DNA from: Silene conica
Taxonomy: Eukaryota > Streptophyta > Magnoliopsida > Caryophyllales > Caryophyllaceae
Direction: 5' to 3'
DNA length: 64,000 nucleotides
NCBI GenBank assembly: GCA_029255685.2
Contig: CM055313.2
Span: 43,604,079 to 43,668,078, forward strand
Below, in pieces: positions 32,751-44,477 of this stretch. Each line of letters starts with the position of its first letter. The first letter of the stretch is position 1. The notes under the pieces were generated by a model, which had not been told where the DNA came from, made no database searches, and saw nothing but the letters and a program-made list of their open reading frames with translations. The translations under genes and the position numbers were made by a program.

Positions 32751-34241
32751 ATGCCTCCCATTTCTGCCCGTCGGTCCTCACGACATAAACCACCCTCACC
32801 CACTCCGACGCCTTCGCCACCGCCATCACCTGAACCACTCATGGTTGAAGTTCCTAAAACCGAAAATAGCAAACGTCGCAAGTTAGACAAAGGGAAAAAT
32901 GTTATGAAAGACGACTCTTGTGCTCCAGATCCTCGTCCTCTGTTTCAAGACATTTCTGAAGAATCAACTAGAGAAGGGCTTGAGAAAGTAAGAATGACGA
33001 AAAAGGAAGGTATGCTCATAGACCGTCTTTTACCTTATTCAGTACATGCGGGTCGTTTTTACCCGACTTCTTGGGTAGACGGAGTTCCTGCCCTCAAGTT
33101 CTTTAAAAATTTTCTTTTATTTCAAGACTGGGTTTATATAAGTAATTTTTCGGGTCTAATCTTTCCCATTGAGTTGGTTCAGTTTTATGCTTCGGTCAAA
33201 TTAGTCGATGATGGGGTTGTTGCCGTTGTTAATGGAAGGGAAATTAGGATTACGATAGACGATATGTGTAGGGTCTTTAAGCTAAAGAACGAAGGACTCG
33301 TTCTTGATCCGAGTAAGGAGTGGTCTAATGTTACTAAAGATGACAAGATGAAAATTAAAAAATATTTCGATAATGAAGCTACCGAAGTCAGTCCCTTGCT
33401 CACAAATTCGTTTAATCCCGTGTTAAAATTCTTTGTTAATTTTCTATGGAACTCGGTTTTGCCACGACGGGGTGGTCGTGACAAACTTAGTTGTTGTGAA
33501 GCGGTTGTGTTGTTTAATTGGTTAACCGGAGTTAAAATCAATTTAGCATCATTGTTCTTTGCAAAAATTGGTCAGATTTCGAAAATCTTGGTTAAAGAAC
33601 ATTTTAGCTCAACTCTTGACATACCCTATGGCATATGGGTATCGGCGCTATTATTTGATGCCGGAGTTGTCGATAAGGAAAGCTATGGTGTTAGTCCTAA
33701 AGATAGGATGAATGATCGGTTAATGAAGTTAATGGGTATTTTCGAGAAAGATGGTATTCTGTTATTTGGTAGAGAAAGTGAGGAGGTTAAGGGAATGGGA
33801 AGTCTTGGTGTCCTTGAAGGAAAAGTGGATAAGTTGTGTTCGTTTGTTGCTGGGTTAAAGGACACAAAAACCTAGCGTGGTTCAGGGACGGGAATACCTA
33901 CTGATGATATTCGGGAATGGATGGAAAAGATCAATAGCACCCTTACTAATCTTACCCGAGAGCTCAAGTTCGTAAAAGAGGAGATAATTGCAGTAAGTGA
34001 TCGTCATCAGTTTCTCACCACTCAAGGAGGAGCTCTTGTTCATGATACACGGTTGCTTCGGGAGGATGGTACTCAGTGTTTGTCCGCGGTTAAGGCTTTA
34101 TCTCTCAAAGTCTTGAACTTCGAGCGCGCCATAGATGGTCAAGGGCGAAATGTTGCTAGTTGCCTTGATCGTTTGGACACCTTGGAGTTTCGCTCTCGTC
34201 CTGGATATGTTAATCCTAACATTGTTCGTCATCCTCATTGA
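32751..34241 (+). pseudogene. G third ORF in env position (Transposase_32-like), with in-frame TAG
   Basis: ATG 32751 opens 374 codons, then TAG at 33873-33875, after which the same frame stays open to TGA-equivalent closure at 34239-34241. The N-terminus is Pro/Ser-rich with a basic cluster (KRRKLDKGK). The centre (about 100-290) with FPIELVQFYASV, ITIDDMCRVFKL and a Cys-Cys pair before LFNWLTGVKI resembles the putative plant transposon protein family (PF20167) by pattern memory, not by search. The part after TAG is helical and coiled-coil-like (LTNLTRELKFVKEEI). No signal peptide or membrane segment is obvious, so an envelope role is not supported. The position matches the env-like ORF of some Sireviruses. 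The TAG may be a mutation or a leaky stop. Confidence 0.65.
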
Positions 34242-34936
34242 ATATTAGTCGTATTGGTATTTTGGGTTGCTTCGTTTTGCAGGAACTGAATGTTGGCCGT
34301 GGGTTCTGTTGATGGATGGTGATTTTCATAGCCAAATTCCTTTTCCTAAACCATCTAATATTAGCCTTGCTATTTTTGACTTGGCCCAATTTTCTTTCTA
34401 CCCTAATTCGGCCCAGTTGGCTTGTATTAATACCTTTGCACTTGTATTGCTTTTGGCCCATTAGACAAACTCTGACCTAACTTTAGCCCAAGAGGCTTAT
34501 GTTCTGATTCGGCCCATTAGGCTTTTATTTTGGATATTCGGCCCGTTTGGCATTTTAGTACTTGGTTGTGTGTTATATTTCCGTTCGTATATCGTGTTGT
34601 CATGTTTAATTACGTTTGTGTATTTCTTTAGGATTGCATGCTTAGGTTTGTTTCGTATTATATCATTCTAGTCGTTTTATGTCTTCGTTTCCGTCTTTTC
34701 AATGATGTCAAGAGGGGGAAAAGAATGCGACCTAGATTACGAATTTGCCTAAGATTGCTCCTTGTCGTAACGTATTGTCTCTCATAGTTCTTTAAGAAAT
34801 TGGTTTAATTTAAAAATAGAAACCCTAGTTGATCTATATTATGAATGACCAATATTATGTTGAGGGGGAACGTTACAATATTACACTTAGACACGATTCT
34901 AGGTAAAGACTTGCCATCATTAAAAAGGGGGAATTT
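34242..34936 (+). other. G 3' region with multiple polypurine tracts
   Basis: Purine tracts at 34710-34726 (AAGAGGGGGAAAAGAA), 34862-34870 (GAGGGGGAA) and 34922-34933 (AAAAAGGGGGAA); the last is next to the 3' LTR and is the functional candidate. Multiple PPT copies are described for Sireviruses. No supported gene here. Repeats of ggcccatt/ggcccaa (tttggcccattag) occur near 34385-34550. Confidence 0.7.
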
Positions 34937-36458
34937 GTTGAGTAATATATTCTATATAAGTAATATATTGTTTTATGTTTTAATAATGACAAGTCTAGGT
35001 GATTATATTTTATATGCATATGCGTGTAATCGTGCGTTTAAGTGTACAGTTAATTATAGAGCAAAGATCGTAGTTTAGTAAAGTATAATTCAATCGAAGA
35101 TTATAAGAACGATCAAGCTCATGTTAAGTGTCAAGTCTTTTTGAAGATTTACAAGATAAAAGCTTCATTACAATATCAAGAGTTTTTAAGTTATGGATCA
35201 TTCCTATAACTATCGAAGAAATGAGATTTGCGTGAAGTAAATCAAAGCGTAAAGATTTATGCGTGCTATTAAAATATTATTATATATTAATTTAGTAATC
35301 TTATAAACGGTTTTAAAATAGAAAAATTCTTTAGTTAACAAGAATTAAGATATTTATCTTATGAGATAAATATTAATTCTAAAAACGCTAAGGATTTTAT
35401 TTTAACCGTTATTGTCAATATTCGAATTCCTAGGGAAAACGTGCTTCGAGAAATATGTCTCGAAGAAACGTATCTATAAAGCGTGCGTTGGGAGTCGTGC
35501 ATAGGGAAGCGTGCCTCACGTTTTCCTACACGATTTCTAATACGTTTCATATTATCTTTATGGTTAATTAAATAAATAGACTTGTTTATTTAATCTACTT
35601 AAAGATTGACTAGGATTTGATTAAAATATAAATTATTATATTATTGACAAAAATTAGGAATTGATTCAAAGTAGGATTCTATATTTTAGTAATATAAGAT
35701 ATTTCCTAAATCTAAAAGGATTGAAGAAATATTATCTTATATCTTAATATAGTATTATCTTATTAGAATCCTTTCCTAAGCCAAATAAGATTAAGTTTAA
35801 ATATTACCTAGAATTAGTATTCTAGATAAAGTAATATTTCTAAACTATCTAGGATTTAACCTAGATCTAAAATTAGTATATAAGCATTCAAGCATCACAC
35901 GCCTAATAGATCTCAACGAAAACACAAGCAGCCTCACGCAAACCGAGAAGAACAAACGGACGTAGTCTCTCACGCGTCTCGATATTCGTGCAATCATTGT
36001 CAAATTTCGTATACAAGACTACAAGCATAGAAGAAGATTTTCAAGCATTCAACCATCATCTATACAAGAAAGTGTTAAGAAGTTTATCTTACTTACTTAA
36101 GATAGATTCGAGTATTTAGCGGTACTCATTGTAAACAAGTATTTCACGGTACTTGTCGTAGCTAGATATTTAACGGTATCTAGATTGAGTTGTGACTAAC
36201 ATCAAAGTCGCACGAGTGGGTTGATAAAATTGTAATCCGGAGAAGGTACTAATTTTATTAATCGAGAATAGTGGACGTAGGTTTCGATTTGTGAAACTGA
36301 ACCACTTCAAAAGATCGTGTCTCCTTTATTTTATTGCTCTTACTCATTACTTGCTATTACTTCATCTCGACAATCATCATCGAAGAAGAAACGAAAAAGT
36401 TGGCATACTCAATTCAACCCCCCCCTTCTTGAGTATATCTAGGTCAATAGACTCTTCA
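34937..36458 (+). repeat. 3' LTR of G
   Basis: Essentially identical to the 5' LTR over 1.52 kb. It ends CTCTTCA, after which B's gag frame resumes. Confidence 0.88.
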
Positions 36459-38008
36459 AAGGAGAACTCCTACCACTTGACCACGAGCTTGAGAGGACTC
36501 TTAGAGAAAGGAGAAAGCAACTTCTAGCGAATCAGGAAGGAGGTTCACCCTCTTCCTTATTCCGAGAAGACTTACTACCATCTTCACCAAAAACGCCAAC
36601 TTCACAATCAAATTCACCCAACAATCCACTTTCACCAAGAACACCACCTTTTACCTACTTTCCAGTTTTTCCAAAAGAAGAAGTAAACATGACAGAGGAA
36701 GCTACTATTGCCAGTCACTCCATGCCTGAGGCAAATGACCTATACAAAGGGTTCACTTTACCTGCAGGTACTGGGAAGTCATTCAAGGCCAAGCCTGCCT
36801 ATATCACTATGGTTGAAAGAAACCAATTTGGAGGCTCGGCCAATGAGGATGCTGCAAAGCATATTGAAATCTTCACAGATTACATATGCTCTATTGCACC
36901 CCTAGAAGGAGTGACGCATGACCAGATTAAGCAGACCATGTTTATCTTCTCTCTTAGGGACGTTGCGAGGGAGTGGTACAGAGATTTGGACCGCACTGCT
37001 GCGGGAGTCACGGATTGGAACACCCTAGCCTTAGCATTCTACAGAAAATACTATTCTGCATCCAAGACTAATGCATTAAGGGCGCAGATTACAAATTTTA
37101 AGCAGGGCCCAAATAAAGACTTTAGTGAGGCGTGGGACAGGTTCAAGAGACTTGTTCGATCCATACAACATCACGGATCCGAACAATGGTTTCTTTGTAA
37201 CCAGTTCTACAATGGCCTTTACGATGACAACAGGGCCTATCTAGATGCTGCAGCTAATGGGAGATTCCAAGATAATTCAGGAGAGACTAAGGGTCTCAAA
37301 TTGATAGAAGATGTTGCTGTACACCGTGCTGAGCATGGAACTTCCCGAGGCAATCAAAGGAAATCTGAGTATAACCTATCAGCAATTGAGGCCTTGACAA
37401 CCAAGTTAGAGAAACTAGAGGCTGGAGGGAAGTTCGATCTAGGAAGTGGGAGCAAGGGAGGAATTTACCAGGTGAACGCCGTTCAAGACGGACCCTTTGC
37501 TTGTGAGAGGTGCGGTGGAGAAGGGCACGTGTCAAAATTCTGTACTTCATCCAATGAAACATGTGTCGCTTTTCAACACTATCGTGGGAACAATTTCTAT
37601 GACCCGAATAATAATAATGTCCATCCCAACATGAGGTGGACAAGCCAGAATGTTCTCAACCCACAACATATGCAACCTCAGCAAAATTCCACATATATCC
37701 CCCCACATAAGCAAGGTTTCCAAAAACCACCCTTCAACCCTCAACCACCTTCAAATCCACCACCCAACACGGACACTCTTATCCAAAATCTTATTGGGTT
37801 GGTTCAGAAGGAGTCGCAGGCTAGAGAGGCAGGGATGAAGATGTTAGAATCTCAGATTGCCCAAATAGCGGGCAAGAATGATACTAGGGCTCCGGGTCAA
37901 CTTCCGACCAAAACGGACCAGAAAAAAGAGACTCTAAACATCATATCCCTACGAAGTGGAGCTAAAGTGGGGGTCGAGAAAGAAAAACAGCCGAGTAGCA
38001 GCGAGGAA

Positions 38009-38041
38009 GGTCGGCCGACCCAGGAGCCAGGTCGACCGACC
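38009..38041 (+). repeat. Palindrome pair 8, in frame in B gag (GRPT-x3-GRPT)
   Basis: Sites 38009-38020 and 38030-38041, central dinucleotides GC and AC, spacer CAGGAGCCA. Each site starts on a codon boundary and encodes Gly-Arg-Pro-Thr; 21 bp is seven codons. Confidence 0.92.
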
Positions 38042-38080
38042 TCTGAGCAGAATACGAAAAATCTCGCTGAACAGGAGAGT

Positions 38081-38113
38081 GGTCGATCGACCGAGGAAGA
38101 TGGTCGACTGACC
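38081..38113 (+). repeat. Palindrome pair 9, in frame in B gag (GRST-x3-GRLT)
   Basis: Sites 38081-38092 (central AT) and 38102-38113 (one mismatch, TGACC half), spacer GAGGAAGAT. It is in the same codon phase as pair 8, 72 bp downstream of its start. Confidence 0.9.
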
Positions 38114-39246
38114 ACCGAGGCAGAACCAGAAGCCCCTTTTCGTCCCGAATTGCCGAACAACTTAAGGGATTTTCTTTTCCGGGGTGATAAGACCCCTAGG
38201 TTTCTGAAGAGGGCTGCAAATACTGAATCTTCAGCCCCTCCTTTCCCAGAAAGACTCATACCTTCGAAGGATCAGGTATCTTTTGACAAATTTAAAGACG
38301 TAATTCGTTCATTAAATGTTCAAGTTCCGTTTCTAGAATTAGTCCAACAGGTTCCTTCATATCTTAAATTTATGAGACAGCTTTTGTCAAGAAAGAGGTC
38401 TTTAGATAAGGTTGAGTCGGTAGCCCTCACTGAAGAGTCATCTAGTTTTTTATCACATGTTATTGCCCCTCACAAATTAGAGGATCCTGGTAGTTTTTCT
38501 GTCCCCTGCAATATAGGAACTTTCCCAGTGAAGAAGGCTCTATGCGACTTAGGTGCTAGTATAAGTGTCATGCCCCTAAGCGTTGCCTTAAAATTAGGAA
38601 TGACCGAATTTGCAGTAACCAGCATGACTATCCAGATGGCAGATCATACATCTATGGAACCTGTAGGGGTGTTGGAAAACATCCATGTGCGTATTGACAG
38701 GTTTTTCTTCCCAGTTGACTTCGTAGTTTTGGACATCCCAGAGGATGCCCATATACCTATAATACTAGGAAGACCTTTCCTCCACACTGCAAGAGCCATT
38801 ATAGATGTAGGCACTGGGACTTTGACCTTTAAAGTAGGAAAGCATTCTATTATATATGGCCTATCTTATAGGAAGAAGGATGCTATGACCCCCATCACTT
38901 GTAATGCCATCACTTCTAAAAAGAAGTATGAGGTCATCACTACTTCTCCTACTTTATTTCCTATTCCTGTATCTGTTTTTACACCTCCGCCCCAGATTGG
39001 GAGCAATATGGGGGACACTTCTATTATGGCTAGTGCAGGAATTGGTTTGGGGAAACCCAAAGTGAAGGAAGTCATAGTACAGAGAGGAGAAATGGGATGT
39101 CTAAGCTATAAAGAAGATAAAGACCCGGATGTCGTGGATCGGGAAGAAAAGAAAAAGAGGAGGCAGGCTCAAGAGGAGAGGTCGTCGCATATGCTTTGCG
39201 ACGGCGGGAAGAAGATGTGTTTTGCTAATCAAAAGAACACCGTGGA

Positions 39247-40640
39247 TGTAATACCCCGTATTTTAGCCTCGGTCAATGGCAGTCAAATATTTTATGAAAA
39301 CTGTTATTATTTTATAATCATATTTCTACGATTATTTTCGTAGAAATATTTCTTTATTTTGATAATATATTTATAATTAAATATATTTCCTATTTTATAT
39401 TTATTTCTTATTTATATTGTTTTATTATTTAAGTCGTAATTATATTTAAATGTAATTTTTATGTAAGTACTAATAATTTCAGTTTATTATAATTGTCGAG
39501 TCGATAGTATTTAAACGTTAGTATTCGATAATTAATTTATCGAATGGGTGTTGATACTTTACATGTTGCTAGTGGGATTCGAACTTGAGATCTTTAGCAC
39601 ACAATAAAACCTCAAACACGCTCAAACCCCTTTTCACCATGCCGTCATATTTCAGTCCTACCTTAACCTAAATTAAACCCTAATCAACACTCTATCACCA
39701 CACATCCGCTGCCAACACATCAGGGAGTATAGGGGACGTTCTCACGGTGGTATTAGAGCAGCCTAGGGTGGTTCGAATATGCCGTGAATAAGGTATGGTC
39801 ATCACTGTTTCGCGTTTTCCTGTTTGACGTGCCAATTCTATTCATTGTTAATCAAGGGTATATACATGTTATACTTATTAATTATTGCATAACTGTAATC
39901 TATGACGTATGGTAGTTGTATTTTGACCCTTGTGGAGTTGTCGTTGACCACCTAGGACCACCGTTAGTGGTCGTTAGTGTCGCCTGTTGCAGAACTGGGG
40001 CTGTTCAGAACAAGGGCGTGAATGTATGATGTTTGTGTGTAATTTGAGTCACAACGTGTTCACGATTTGATATGGGTGTTAGGGTAGTCATGAGAGGGTA
40101 GTCATGGGGTTTGGTTAGTGGTTATCACGGTGGTTTGTGGTGGCTCGTGACAGTTTTGTGATAGGTCTCGTTTGGGGCTGTTTAATCGCATAAAACAGAG
40201 TGAGGGTGCGCAAGTTTTACTCGGGTTTCCGCTCATCGTAGGTATAAGGAGAGGGGTGGTGGTTGTATGGTGGTTGTTGTGTCAGGGCGTTCTGTTGTAG
40301 GTAGGTTATCAGGGTTGTAACTGGCGTTTGGGGGTAATGGTTGTCGGATCGAACGGATGACGCTCGGTTATTGCGGTTGTGCGTAGGTCATTAGGGCAGC
40401 ATTTTTGTGACGTTTGTGGGGGTCTATGGTGGCGGTTCAGATGCTGGTGTTGTAGTTGGTGGTGCAGAAGGGAATACAGGACCACGGGTGGTAGCCTTTG
40501 GTGGCCTGGATGGCGTTTGTGAGGGCTGGAATGAGGGGCTGTCGGCGGTAGTTGGTCGTATGGGCTGTTAGTGTTTAGAGTAGCGTGGGCTGTTACGTTG
40601 ATAGTGTGTTGGTTATTGTGTGTTATTATTGCTAATGTTA

Positions 40641-40690
<50 letters not shown>

Positions 40691-40735
40691 GTTATTGTTT
40701 AATTGATCTTTATTAACACTAGTAATATTACTATT
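39247..40735 (+). repeat. C 5' LTR, segment 1
   Basis: Matches 61545 to about 63022 in the 3' LTR. An (ATT)n tract at 40643-40690 is about three units longer than at 62941-62979. It ends with CTATT, the left TSD of H. Confidence 0.9.
40731..40735. repeat. Target-site duplication of H, left copy
   Basis: CTATT; the right copy is at 49062-49066. C's 3' LTR has a single copy at the corresponding site near 63018-63022, which confirms the insertion. Confidence 0.93.
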
Positions 40736-42023
40736 TGTTGGGAAATGTGTCCTCAACAATAAGTGCGATCACGTAATTAAATCTCATAACAAGAATGCGC
40801 AAGGGATGATACGAATTATTAGTCAACTGACCAACATTAATCGGTAATGATTGGCTAGCTAGAGTTTGACATTACTGTCGTATGACGGTGATGGTCAGTT
40901 GATCCCTTTAGGTCACACCTTTAGGACAATTCCCTTAATTGATAAAGTGATCAAATGTATATTGATACGATTTGATCATATTCCTTAAACTCGTGTATCG
41001 AGAAAATAGAGGTTAAATCTTAATGTAAGATTTATGTTTAAAATTGAAACGTGTCAATTGTTAAACATTAAACGATATTTTATTATATCGTAATTAGAAT
41101 GAATTGGGTTAAAATTAATACAAAGGTTGTAAATCGTATTGACGATAAAATATTATTTTACAATGGTAATTTCGAATTACTTGTTAATTGAATAAATATG
41201 ATTTATTTAATTATGTATAATATTTATGGGATAAATATTTACATGTTTCAAATGTACTAAAGTATTTTATATCTAAATGACATATAAGATGTCACACTTT
41301 ATACAATTGTACATTTGACAAATTGTAAAATAAAGTCCATAATATGGACTATGTGGCACGGTTAAGTGGGGTTAGTTGTGTGGGTGATTAGTGTATTTAA
41401 CACACTACAATGATTATGTTAGACATAATCCTTGAGTCCCCAACCAAGTTAAACACCCTAGTGTCTTGAGAACACAAGTTGTTCCCTCTTTGACACTCCC
41501 TAAGCCGGCTACCCCTTCCCAAGTGAGCATGCTTAAGTTAGTTTATATGATAATTAAAGAGGCATGCTCATGATATATATATGCATATATGATAATCATT
41601 CATTCTCTTCTCTTCTCCTAACCTAGCCGAAATATTCACTAAGAAGAAGAGATTGCTCAACCTCCAATAACTTATTATAAGATAATAAAATTCATACTAA
41701 GAGTAGTATTCAAATATTATTCTAATAAGAGTGATTAGAATAAGTTTAAGGAAAAACCGATTTCTAGTCTAGCATACAAAATCTCGGTTCAATAGGGCTT
41801 GTCTTGGTGCATCCGGAGGAGGTATTCTATATTGGGTACTCGGAAGATCATCCTTGCAATATACTTGGACCGAGTGTAAGAACACGGTTTTCTCCTCTTT
41901 CCGCATTTTATTAGCATGCATAAGATCATAATAAACGAGTTTATTATTTTGTTAATTAAAGGTTAATTAAAAGGTTTGTTAGTATGACTAAATTAGTTTA
42001 TGAGCAACTAGTTAAACCTTTCA
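40736..42023 (+). repeat. 5' LTR of H
   Basis: Contains a TATATATAT stretch at about 41571-41583 (possible TATA region) and no gene. It shares its first 380 bp or so and last 400 bp with the LTR of I, while the middle differs. Confidence 0.9.
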
Positions 42024-44477
42024 ATTGGTATCAGAGCAAAATGGTTGTTTGCATGCTTTCCGTTTCGTTTTTACGGAGTTATTATGATAACAAAAATAAA
42101 ACTTGAATTTTCGTATGATATAAGATATGGACGAAATTATTTTAGCATGATACCTACTGTTTTCTAATATGATTTAGAAGATTTGGAATATATTTTGCAT
42201 GAATATTGATCATTGGTATTTTTATTTCGGTTTTTAATACGTTTTAATGGTTAAAAATGATTAATTTTGGGAAAAATAGTTAAAATAAGCTTCTGGCCGA
42301 GATTTTTCAGTATGATATCACATGTATTTTCTATAATATGAATATGAATTTTCGTAAATTATAGACCTTTAAATCATGTGATATGAATTTTAATGGTTAA
42401 AATGCAATAAGATGTATATATATGGGTTAAAATAGTTATATTATGAATTTGACTATAAAAATTTATGAGTATGTCACATGCAATATTTAAAATTTATGTT
42501 GAATTTTCCAGAAATTTATCCCAAATATTGCAATATTATAGATTTTTAATGTAAAAATCGGGTAATTAGTGACATAATTTCGACTTTAATAGTTTAAGTT
42601 GGAATTTGGCCATAAAAATTTAACACGATGTCATATATATTATTTCCAGCATGTATAAAATTTTCGAGAATTTTATCTTATTTTATGCTTGAGAAATAAT
42701 TTTAAAGGTTAAAATCGTTCGATATATGACGTAAATCGTTAAAATTTGCAAATGTTGTTAAAAATGGCCGAAATTGTAACCCATATTAGTCATATATGAT
42801 ATGTTCATCTTGAAAATATTCTTGGGAGCCAAAAGTTTCAGATTTGATTGTATTGATTTAATTTTGTTTTGTTAAAAGTAGCATTTAAAATTAAATTAAA
42901 AGGAGGCATGCTTTAAAATTTCGGCTATGGGGCAATGTGCCACTTAATTTTCTGTCCATCTTGTGTTCTTAAAATGTTTTGGAAGGTATAAAAATATTAT
43001 TAGTATTTAATTTGCATTTATGAAGTTAATTATTGAATTTTCCGACTTAAATTGCTCGTTTTACGGGTTATTTTCGAAATAATAATAAAACCGTATAAAA
43101 TACTAATATTTTAACTTTCTGAAAATTTTAAGAACATTCTGGATTTTTCAAAATTTGAATTTTGAATTTTCGAAATTTTAAATGTCTCTTTTGAATTTTA
43201 TATTGTTTTTCCCGAAAAACCGAGTAATACCGATCAATATTAAAATATATTAAGTTAATTCATGTTCAAAGTTTGAGTAAGACTAAATTTTGAATCCTAT
43301 GCGAGTTAGGATGATTAACTTAAGGATGAAAACCGTTTCATTTAATGCATAGTGTTGTTAAACGTTAAAACACGCAATTCCATAAAAACCGAGGTTTACG
43401 ATAACTATTTAAATAAGTGTTTTAAATAGGACGTTTTGGCTTAGGATTTGCATGTTAATTCATATTTATTTAAGCATTGCATATTTATATTATGAATGTC
43501 ATGATTTATTTTTACGTAATTTTGGGAATTATGTAATTTACTTAGTATGGCCTTAGTTTTTAAATCGGTATTTCCCGTAATGTAAGGGGTTACCGATTCG
43601 GTTGTAATTTTGTGATCTCGTATCACCCAATTGTAATTTATTTCTATTTTATAATGTATAAAGTAGACTAGAAAAGTTGTAATTTTGTAAAATCCGGAGT
43701 TCCTTGAAGACGGTGCCATTCGGAAAGGAGTTCCGATCAAGACGGTGTTTACCTCGAAATGCGTGCCGCGTGAAGTTCAAGGGACCAAAGGAGTTGGTTT
43801 CCGAATTTGTACTTTGTTATTTCTTTTCTAGGAAAGGCCATATTAGGGTTTATTTATGCTTTTATTTTTGCTTTTTATATGTTTGCATGCATAGCCAAAT
43901 CGTCATACATCGTATCATGCATTTTTCGATTTAATCGACCTAGTCTTTTATTTTATCGATAATTCACCGACTTAGTTCACTTAAACGGAGATAGATAAAT
44001 AATTGACTAGATCTCTTACATATTAATATTGAGACTTAGCCTTACCAAATAGTACGGACCCATGAATCCCTTCTTCACAAGGACGTAGGCTCGGCTATAC
44101 CGGGGTACTAAAATTGTCACGTTGGGTAAGTGGGGTAATAAGATTACACCTTGAAATTTGGTTGATCTCAACGAAAGTATTCATAACCGTAGTTGCAATA
44201 AGTTCGGGCTGAAGATAATTTTAAGAAAAATGTCGACCGAGAGTTCTAAGAGTAGAACCGATTAAAGAGTTAATCCACCAAATTATACCGATACGGGTTG
44301 AATCGGCTACACCGTGCCCGGATTAGTATGGGTTTGGGTCTCGGGATTGTTTACTTAATTGGGTAAGAGATCATTAAGTAAATACATAACTAAACTTAAA
44401 GTTTTTAGTTTAAATTATGAATTTAAAATGATGTTGTTTTTCCTTTTATTATTGTAGTTTAATTTTCAACATCGACT
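42024..44477 (+). other. H 5' leader (2.45 kb) with primer binding site
   Basis: TGGTATCAGAGC at 42026-42037 fits initiator methionine tRNA. The rest is AT-rich leader also found in I (51584-54039) and, reversed, in E. A 76-codon frame at 43704-43934 is kept in I (53266-53496) with a few changes; it resembles no known domain and may be an upstream ORF or chance. Confidence 0.8.

Larger units (their letters stand above)
24957..36458 (+). mobile_element. Ty1-copia Sirevirus-type element G
   Basis: LTRs are at about 24957-26478 and 34937-36458, with a single difference noticed by eye (26356 T against 36336 A), so insertion is recent. The order gag, pol, third ORF, with several purine tracts before the 3' LTR, is that of Sireviruses. 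Exact ends are uncertain by 1-2 bp, and no clear 5-bp TSD was found. Confidence 0.88.
23274..39246 (+). mobile_element. Athila-like Ty3-gypsy element B (interrupted by G and C)
   Basis: 5' LTR 23274-24816, tRNA-Asp primer site 24822-24839, a short leader, then gag-protease on the far side of G (36461-39246), cut by C at 39247. Pol and the 3' LTR are not in the window, presumably pushed to the right by C. Athila assignment rests on the primer site, gag type, the DLGAS protease and LTR ends. Confidence 0.85.
36461..39246 (+). pseudogene. B Gag-protease (Athila-type), truncated at both ends by insertions
   Basis: The frame is open from the G junction (GELLPLDHELERTLRERRK, matching the Athila gag start) through an internal ATG at 36689. 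Counting from that ATG: capsid core about 15-200 (RDVAREWYRDL, FYRKYYSASKTNALR, EAWDRFKRLVRSIQHHG), CCHC knuckle C272-C275-H280-C285 (CERCGGEGHVSKFC), a Pro/Asn-rich linker, and a GRxT region (441-475). Then comes an aspartic protease with DLGAS at 620-624 and HIPIILGRPFLHTARAIIDV as the C-terminal half. The last 30 codons before the next stop come from C's LTR and are not B. No internal stop was found in the B part, so B is young. RT and later domains are cut off. Confidence 0.88.

Noticed and set aside
32751..34241. Third ORF of G as a host gene captured between elements
   Set aside because: It lies between pol and the 3' LTR of one element with matching LTRs, in the known third-ORF position of Sireviruses. 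Host origin is possible only in the distant past.
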